Assembly: GCA_964354255.1 (NCBI GenBank)
Contig: CAYGYX010000070.1
Span: 1 to 9,298, forward strand
Direction of reading: 5' to 3'
Source of the DNA: VGBK01 sp964354255
GTDB lineage: Bacteria; Actinomycetota; Acidimicrobiia; Spongiisociales; UBA11373
Length of the DNA: 9,298 nt
Below, one piece after another: positions 5,858-9,298 of this stretch. A program made the translations under genes and the position numbers. The notes under the pieces were generated by a model. It saw only the letters and a list, made by a program, of their open reading frames with translations, had not been told where the DNA came from and did no database searches. The stretch's first letter is position 1. Every line of letters begins with the position of its first letter.

Positions 5858-5863
5858 TAGCCT
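5858..5863 (+). promoter_or_regulatory. Candidate -10 box (TAGCCT) for the GDPD gene, leaderless
   Basis: TAGCCT on the plus strand is followed by exactly 7 nt (CCCCCGG) and then GTG 5871. It sits 11 bp from the opposite-strand cysS box, so the two promoters lie back to back within a 37-bp intergenic gap and their polymerase footprints must overlap. Confidence 0.45.
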
Positions 5864-5870
5864 CCCCCGG

Positions 5871-6614
5871 GTGCGCCCTCCCGCCACTCGCCCCTGGGTC
5901 ATCGCCCATCGCGGTGCCTCGGCGGCCTTCCCCGAGAACACAATCGAGGCCTTCCGCGGGGCGGCGGCGGTGGGGGCCGACGCCGTCGAGTTGGACGTGC
6001 GCCGCACCGCCGATGGGCTGCCGGTCGTTCGTCACGACGCCGTGGTTGCGGGCCTGGGGCCCATCTGCTCCTTCACCGCCGCCGAGCTGCGCCGACGCGC
6101 CCCCTCTATCCCCAACCTGGAGGAGGCCCTGGCCGCCTGCGCCGGCCTCTGGGTGGACGTCGAGGTGAAGAACTCCCCCGCCGACCCGGATTGGGACCCC
6201 GCCGACGGCCTGGTCGAGAAGGTCGTTCATCGCCTGTCGGCCGGCGATTGGAGGGGGAAGGCCCTTCTCTCCTCGTTCAACGAGACGACACTGGCCCGAG
6301 CCCGGGCCCTGGCCCCCGCCCTGCCCACCGGGTCGCTGGCCGACGCAGCCGTCCCTCTGGAAGAGGCCATTCGCGCGGCGGCGCAGCAGGGGCACCGGGT
6401 GCTCCTCCCTCACGCCGCCGCCCTGGCCGGCGCCGCCGGCGCGGAGGCAGTGAGCACGGCCCACGAGGCCGGGCTGCTGTTGGTGACCTGGACGGTGGAC
6501 GACCCGGCCGAGGTGGGCCGCCTGGCCGCGGCCGGGATCGACGGGGTGATCACCAACCGGCCCGACGCCGCCCTCTCAGCCCTGGGCGAGCACCGCCACC
6601 ACGACCGCGGCTAG
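5871..6614 (+). CDS. Glycerophosphodiester phosphodiesterase (GDPD family, GlpQ/UgpQ-like)
   Basis: A 247-residue TIM-barrel phosphodiesterase of the family that hydrolyses glycerophosphodiesters (deacylated phospholipids) to sn-glycerol 3-phosphate and an alcohol. Signature residues are all present: VIAHRGAS (H13, R14), FPENTIEAF (E22), AVELDVRRTADG (E40, D42), VVRHD (H55), VDVEVK (E98, K100), LLSSFN (132-137), LLVTWTVDD (W207) and a C-terminal GVITNRPD. No signal peptide is seen, so it resembles cytoplasmic UgpQ-like forms. GTG 5871 was chosen because TAGCCT lies exactly 7 nt upstream; ATG 5841 would add ten residues without a ribosome-binding site and would overlap the cysS -10 box. The gene opposes its neighbours: it is divergent from cysS, and its last 39 bp overlap the end of ispF on the other strand. 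It therefore interrupts a block that is contiguous in mycobacteria. Confidence 0.93.
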   Translation: MRPPATRPWVIAHRGASAAFPENTIEAFRGAAAVGADAVELDVRRTADGLPVVRHDAVVAGLGPICSFTAAELRRRAPSIPNLEEALAACAGLWVDVEVKNSPADPDWDPADGLVEKVVHRLSAGDWRGKALLSSFNETTLARARALAPALPTGSLADAAVPLEEAIRAAAQQGHRVLLPHAAALAGAAGAEAVSTAHEAGLLLVTWTVDDPAEVGRLAAAGIDGVITNRPDAALSALGEHRHHDRG

Positions 6615-7049
6615 CCCCTCGTCGCGCCCGAGGAAGCCCAGGCCGTCGGTGCTGGTGGCCTTCACCGACACTTCCCCCTGGTCCACCTCCAGCACTTCGG
6701 CCAGGCGGTGCCGAATGGCCTCCCGGTGGAGCGACACCCGCACCCTCTCGGCCAGCACCGTGGCATCGATGGAGGAAACCCGGTAGCCGGCCCCCTTCAC
6801 CCGCGCCACGACCTCGGCCAGCAAGGCCATGGAGTCGGCACCCCGCCAGCGGGGGTCGCCCGATGGGAAGAGGGCACCCAGATCCCCCAGGGCGGCGGCG
6901 CCCAGCAGGGCATCGGCGGCGGCGTGCGCGAGCACGTCGCCGTCGGAGGTGGCCTTCACCCCCCGGCTCTCGTCGACGACCACCCCTCCCAGCCGGGTGG
7001 GCCCCGGCCCGCCGAAGCGGTGGGCGTCGGCGCCCCAGCCCACCCTCAC
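6576..7049 (-). CDS. ispF: 2-C-methyl-D-erythritol 2,4-cyclodiphosphate synthase
   Basis: A 157-residue MEP-pathway enzyme, the usual length. It cyclises CDP-methylerythritol 2-phosphate to methylerythritol cyclodiphosphate with release of CMP, and works as a homotrimer. The metal site is GADAHRF (D8, H10) with H42 of SDGDVLAHAAADALLGA; GDLGALFPSGD (55-65) and SMALL follow, and the C-terminal VKATSTDGLGFLGRDEGLAA (129-148) is the trimer-interface/nucleotide signature. There TSTDGLGF stands where many homologues have TTEKLGF. Start GTG 7049 overlaps the ispD stop codon as GTGA; GTG 7043 is a possible alternative. Co-transcription with ispD is near certain. The 3' end runs 39 bp into the convergent GDPD gene, with no terminator visible. 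Confidence 0.96.
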   Translation of the reverse strand: MRVGWGADAHRFGGPGPTRLGGVVVDESRGVKATSDGDVLAHAAADALLGAAALGDLGALFPSGDPRWRGADSMALLAEVVARVKGAGYRVSSIDATVLAERVRVSLHREAIRHRLAEVLEVDQGEVSVKATSTDGLGFLGRDEGLAAVVVAVLAQG

Positions 7050-7651
7050 GGCAGCAGGGCCTCGGCCAGAGCCAGGTCGCCGGGGTAGGTCACCTTCAGG
7101 TTGGCCGCCTCCCCTTCGACGCATGCCACGCTCCCCCCGATGCGTTCCACCAGGACGGCGTCGTCGCCGGCATCGTCGTCGCTCGCTTCGTGGGCGGCGC
7201 GCAGCACCTCTACCTTGAAGCCCTGCGGCGTCTGCGCCCCGGCCAGGTCGCCGCGCTCCACCGTCGCCACGACCCAACCGTCGCCCACTCGCTTGAGGGT
7301 GTCGCGCACCGGGACCACCGGCACCACCGCGTCAACCCCTCCCGACAACAGGCGGTCGATGACCCGCCGCACCAGCTCGGGGGTGGCCAGGGGCCGGGCG
7401 GCGTCGTGCACCAGGACGTGGGAGGCGCCGGGCGGGAGGGCGTCCAGGCCGGCCCGCACCGAGTCGCGACGCCGCGGCCCCCCGGGCACTCCCCCGGGGA
7501 GGTCGCCCACCAGGACTACCCCGCTCACCCCCCCGTGCACCAGGGCGTCCCGCCCCCATTCCCAGAGAGGTCGCCCCCGCAGGAGCGCGGCGTGCTTCCC
7601 CCCCCCGAAGCGATCGCCCCGGCCGGCGGCGACGAGGATTCCGTGCACCAT
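7046..7651 (-). CDS. ispD: 2-C-methyl-D-erythritol 4-phosphate cytidylyltransferase
   Basis: A 201-residue nucleotidyltransferase joining CTP and methylerythritol 4-phosphate. The CTP-binding loop is LVAAGRGDRFGGGKHAALL (6-24) with the catalytic Lys at K19. Further signatures are RDSVRAGLDAL (62-72), VLVHDAARPL (79-88), VPVRDTLKRV (113-122), ERGDLAGAQTPQGF (132-145), GDDAVLVE (162-169) and the closing GEAANLKVTYPGDLALAE (180-197). It is shorter than the about 230 residues of E. coli or M. tuberculosis IspD; the loss lies mainly in a GP-rich stretch between residues 50 and 61. Start ATG 7651 has GGAG 5 nt upstream and shares its A with the stop of the PIN/TRAM gene (TGATG). The three glycines at 16-18 are all GGG, making a G9 run. 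It is a separate gene, not an IspDF fusion. Confidence 0.96.
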   Translation of the reverse strand: MVHGILVAAGRGDRFGGGKHAALLRGRPLWEWGRDALVHGGVSGVVLVGDLPGGVPGGPRRRDSVRAGLDALPPGASHVLVHDAARPLATPELVRRVIDRLLSGGVDAVVPVVPVRDTLKRVGDGWVVATVERGDLAGAQTPQGFKVEVLRAAHEASDDDAGDDAVLVERIGGSVACVEGEAANLKVTYPGDLALAEALLP

Positions 7652-8706
7652 CACGGCTCCAGTCGGGCGAAGATGATGCGCCCCACGGCGGTGCGCAGGG
7701 TGCTGGCCACTTCCACCTCGACCGTGCTGCCCACCAGCGCCGCAGCTCCCTCGACCACCACCATGGCCCCATCGTCCAGATAGCCGACCCCCTGGCCCGG
7801 CTCGGTGCCCTCCCGCTCCACTTTCAGCGTCAGCCGATCCCCGGCGGCGCGCACCGGCCGCAGCAACTCGCCGAGGGCGTGCGGGTTGAGGACCGGCACG
7901 CCGCGCAGCCCGGCGGCGCGCACCAGGTTGGAATCCGTGGAGATCAGGGTGGCCCCGCTGCTCAGGCAGATGGCGATCAGCTTGGCATCCACCTCCTCGA
8001 AGCCGGGGATCTCGGCCTCCACGGTGTGCAACTCCACGGCGGGCAGGTCGCGCAGGGCCTCGAGCACCTCGAGCCCGCGGCGGCCGCGGCGGCGCCGGTC
8101 CTTGTTGCCGGAATCGGCAATGCCCTGCAACTCGTCGAGGACGAACTCGGGGATCCACAACTGGCCGCCCACCAGCCCGGCCCGGGCCAGCTCGAGCACT
8201 CGCCCATCGATGGCGGCGGCGCTGTCCACGACGTAGCCGCCGGGGGTGGGCAGGTGCCCCGTGGGCCGCCGGGAGCGAAGCCCGGCGGCGGCCAACAGGT
8301 CGTGGGCCCGGGCGGCGAACACCCGAGCCCCGGCGGCGGCGAGCACCAGCACCACCAGCCCCGCCACCGGCCACCCCACTGCCGGTGGGGTGAGCAGCAC
8401 CAGGGGCACGCTCGCCACGACTCCGACCAGCAGGCCGGCCACCATGCCGAAGGCGCCGGCGAAGAGCTGCGGGCCGGAGGCCCCGGACGCCAGATCGGGC
8501 GCCCGGTCGAGGCCTCGCCGGATACCCCGCCCCAGCAGCCCCCCGGCGACGTACCCGATCCCCGCCCCCAGCACCGACCCGAGCACCACCGCGACATCGG
8601 TATTCACGGAGCCGGTGCCGAACCAGCCGGGCGCCTCCCGGCCCACCAGGAATCCCGCGGCGGTGAAGGCCAGGGTCACCAGAAGGCGAACCAGTTCGAT
8701 GATCAT
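7651..8706 (-). CDS. Membrane-anchored PIN/TRAM domain protein (YacL-like)
   Basis: A 351-residue protein with four hydrophobic segments (about 4-21, 36-58, 81-104, 111-131), a PIN nuclease-like domain (158-275) and a C-terminal TRAM domain (about 284-349, with GQGVGYLDDGAMVVVEGA). Candidate PIN metal-binding acids are all kept: D161 (VVDSAAAIDGR), E192 (DELQ), D240 (VDAKLIAI) and D258 (STDSNL). A strongly basic loop RRRRGRR (204-210) lies between them. This matches Bacillus YacL and relatives, probable membrane-tethered RNases or RNA-binding proteins facing the cytoplasm; substrate and role are unknown. In Bacillus yacL also lies directly upstream of ispD, so the link is old. Start ATG 8706 lies 7 nt after the carD stop, with GAGGAG 13 nt upstream; the next gene, ispD, overlaps by 1 nt. 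This implies a carD-yacL-ispD-ispF operon. Confidence 0.93.
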   Translation of the reverse strand: MIIELVRLLVTLAFTAAGFLVGREAPGWFGTGSVNTDVAVVLGSVLGAGIGYVAGGLLGRGIRRGLDRAPDLASGASGPQLFAGAFGMVAGLLVGVVASVPLVLLTPPAVGWPVAGLVVLVLAAAGARVFAARAHDLLAAAGLRSRRPTGHLPTPGGYVVDSAAAIDGRVLELARAGLVGGQLWIPEFVLDELQGIADSGNKDRRRRGRRGLEVLEALRDLPAVELHTVEAEIPGFEEVDAKLIAICLSSGATLISTDSNLVRAAGLRGVPVLNPHALGELLRPVRAAGDRLTLKVEREGTEPGQGVGYLDDGAMVVVEGAAALVGSTVEVEVASTLRTAVGRIIFARLEP

Positions 8707-8713
8707 CGGCTGC

Positions 8714-9298
8714 TCAGAACTCCTCGGGCACCTCGACTCTGGGCAGGGACTTGTCGAGCCGGCGCATCGCCTCCTCTTCGCTCACGTCGAGGGCGAAGCG
8801 GAGTTCGCTGGCCAGGATCAGCCTCGCTTTGGACAGCATGCGCTTCAGGGCCGGCGAGATCCCTTTGGTCTGCTGGGCGTAGGTGAGATCGCGTACCACC
8901 TCGGCTACCTGGAAGATATCGCCGCTGTTGATCTTCTCGGTTAGCAGTTTGTACCAGCGGCTCCAGTTGGCCCCGGCTTCCTCCGGGGGCAACTGGAAGG
9001 TGGCCAGCACTCTGCGAGCCACCGTTCGGGAGATCACGGGGCGCACCCCCTGGTCCACCGCTTTGTGGACCGGCACCTTGAGGATGAGCTGGTCGGTGGC
9101 CACCTCGAGCACGAAGTAGTCGGTGCGCTGCCCCTGGAACGGGAGCTTCTCCTTCCTGGCGATCACCGCCGCCCCATGATGGGGGTAGACCACCTTGTCA
9201 CCCACGGTGAAGGGCGAGGGGGCGGGCTTGGGAGGAGGAACGGGCTTCGGCGCCGGTGGCTTGGCCTCCTTCTTCCGGGGAGCCGCCACCGGCTTCTT
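8714..9298 (-). CDS. carD: CarD-like RNA polymerase-binding transcriptional regulator, 5' end probably incomplete
   Basis: CarD binds the RNA polymerase beta subunit and stabilises the open promoter complex, mainly at rRNA and other growth genes. The N-terminal Tudor-like RNAP-interaction domain opens with FTVGDKVVYPHHGAAV. The C-terminal helical domain includes ANWSRWYK, whose Trp corresponds to M. tuberculosis W85 that wedges the upstream edge of the bubble, then VAEVVRDLTYAQQTKG and LKRMLSKARLILASEL. Counting from GTG 9289, that Trp is residue 109. Aligned with M. tuberculosis CarD from memory, the RNAP-contact residues R25 and R47 become L49 and K71. Unlike the compact mycobacterial protein (about 162 aa, starting just before VGD), this one has a tail of at least 26 residues rich in Lys, Pro and Ala. 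The frame stays open to the window edge (K-K-P before GTG 9289), so the real start may lie outside. Confidence 0.95.
   Translation of the reverse strand, partial: KKPVAAPRKKEAKPPAPKPVPPPKPAPSPFTVGDKVVYPHHGAAVIARKEKLPFQGQRTDYFVLEVATDQLILKVPVHKAVDQGVRPVISRTVARRVLATFQLPPEEAGANWSRWYKLLTEKINSGDIFQVAEVVRDLTYAQQTKGISPALKRMLSKARLILASELRFALDVSEEEAMRRLDKSLPRVEVPEEF

Noticed and set aside
6576..7651. An ispDF fusion or frameshifted ispD-ispF.
   Set aside because: The two frames are complete and joined by a normal GTGA stop-start overlap, with separate start codons.
6191..7783. A 530-codon plus-strand open frame crossing the GDPD gene and lying antisense to ispF and ispD.
   Set aside because: Arg/Pro-rich low-complexity translation without homology features; it conflicts with three well-supported genes.
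1..9298. CRISPR arrays, insertion sequences, phage genes, toxin-antitoxin or defence genes, attachment sites.
   Set aside because: No spaced repeats, transposase or integrase motifs or matching genes were seen; all coding space is taken by core-type genes.

Overview
The window is a high-GC (roughly 70% by eye), gene-dense chromosomal segment of an actinobacterium. This rests on a CarD-type RNA polymerase regulator, a DUF3263 protein (an actinobacterial family), many GTG starts, apparent leaderless starts, and the order carD-(PIN/TRAM)-ispD-ispF-cysS-rlmB. That order resembles the carD-ispD-ispF-cysS-rlmB block of mycobacteria, with a YacL-like gene in the place it has in Bacillus. The lineage cannot be fixed further, but the sequences look unlike Mycobacterium or Streptomyces, so a deep-branching or uncultured group is plausible.

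Right half, read on the minus strand from the right edge: carD (5' end probably beyond the window), a membrane PIN/TRAM protein, ispD and ispF. They are packed with 7-nt, 1-nt and 4-nt junctions and probably form one operon. IspD and IspF catalyse the third and fifth steps of the MEP isoprenoid pathway. A plus-strand glycerophosphodiester phosphodiesterase gene then interrupts the block, overlapping the end of ispF by 39 bp. It is separated from cysS by a 37-bp divergent promoter region. cysS (cysteinyl-tRNA synthetase), rlmB (23S rRNA 2'-O-methyltransferase) and a GNAT acetyltransferase follow on the minus strand, with cysS and rlmB overlapping by 26 bp.

Middle: a plus-strand tRNA-Thr(UGU) stands alone between the GNAT gene and a small DUF3263 gene.

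Left half: alaX (free-standing alanyl-tRNA editing hydrolase) and a gene fusing a CvpA-like four-helix membrane domain to an extracellular CAP/SCP domain share an ATGA junction. They converge on a plus-strand gene for a HAD-like protein that has lost most catalytic residues.

Translation quality is a recurring theme (cysS, alaX, rlmB, tRNA-Thr). No mobile element, CRISPR array, phage gene or defence system is visible, and I do not see a new multi-gene system. The most notable signal is regulatory. The hexamer TAGCCT occurs four times on either strand, and each copy sits, correctly oriented, just upstream of a gene start; in three cases it is 6 or 7 nt from an ATG or GTG, as expected for a -10 box of a leaderless transcript. 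Related boxes precede cysS (TACCAT) and the tRNA (TACCCT). Other points of interest are the CvpA-CAP fusion, the HAD pseudoenzyme, a D-loop oddity in the tRNA, a G9 tract in the ispD nucleotide-binding loop, and an extended, diverged CarD.
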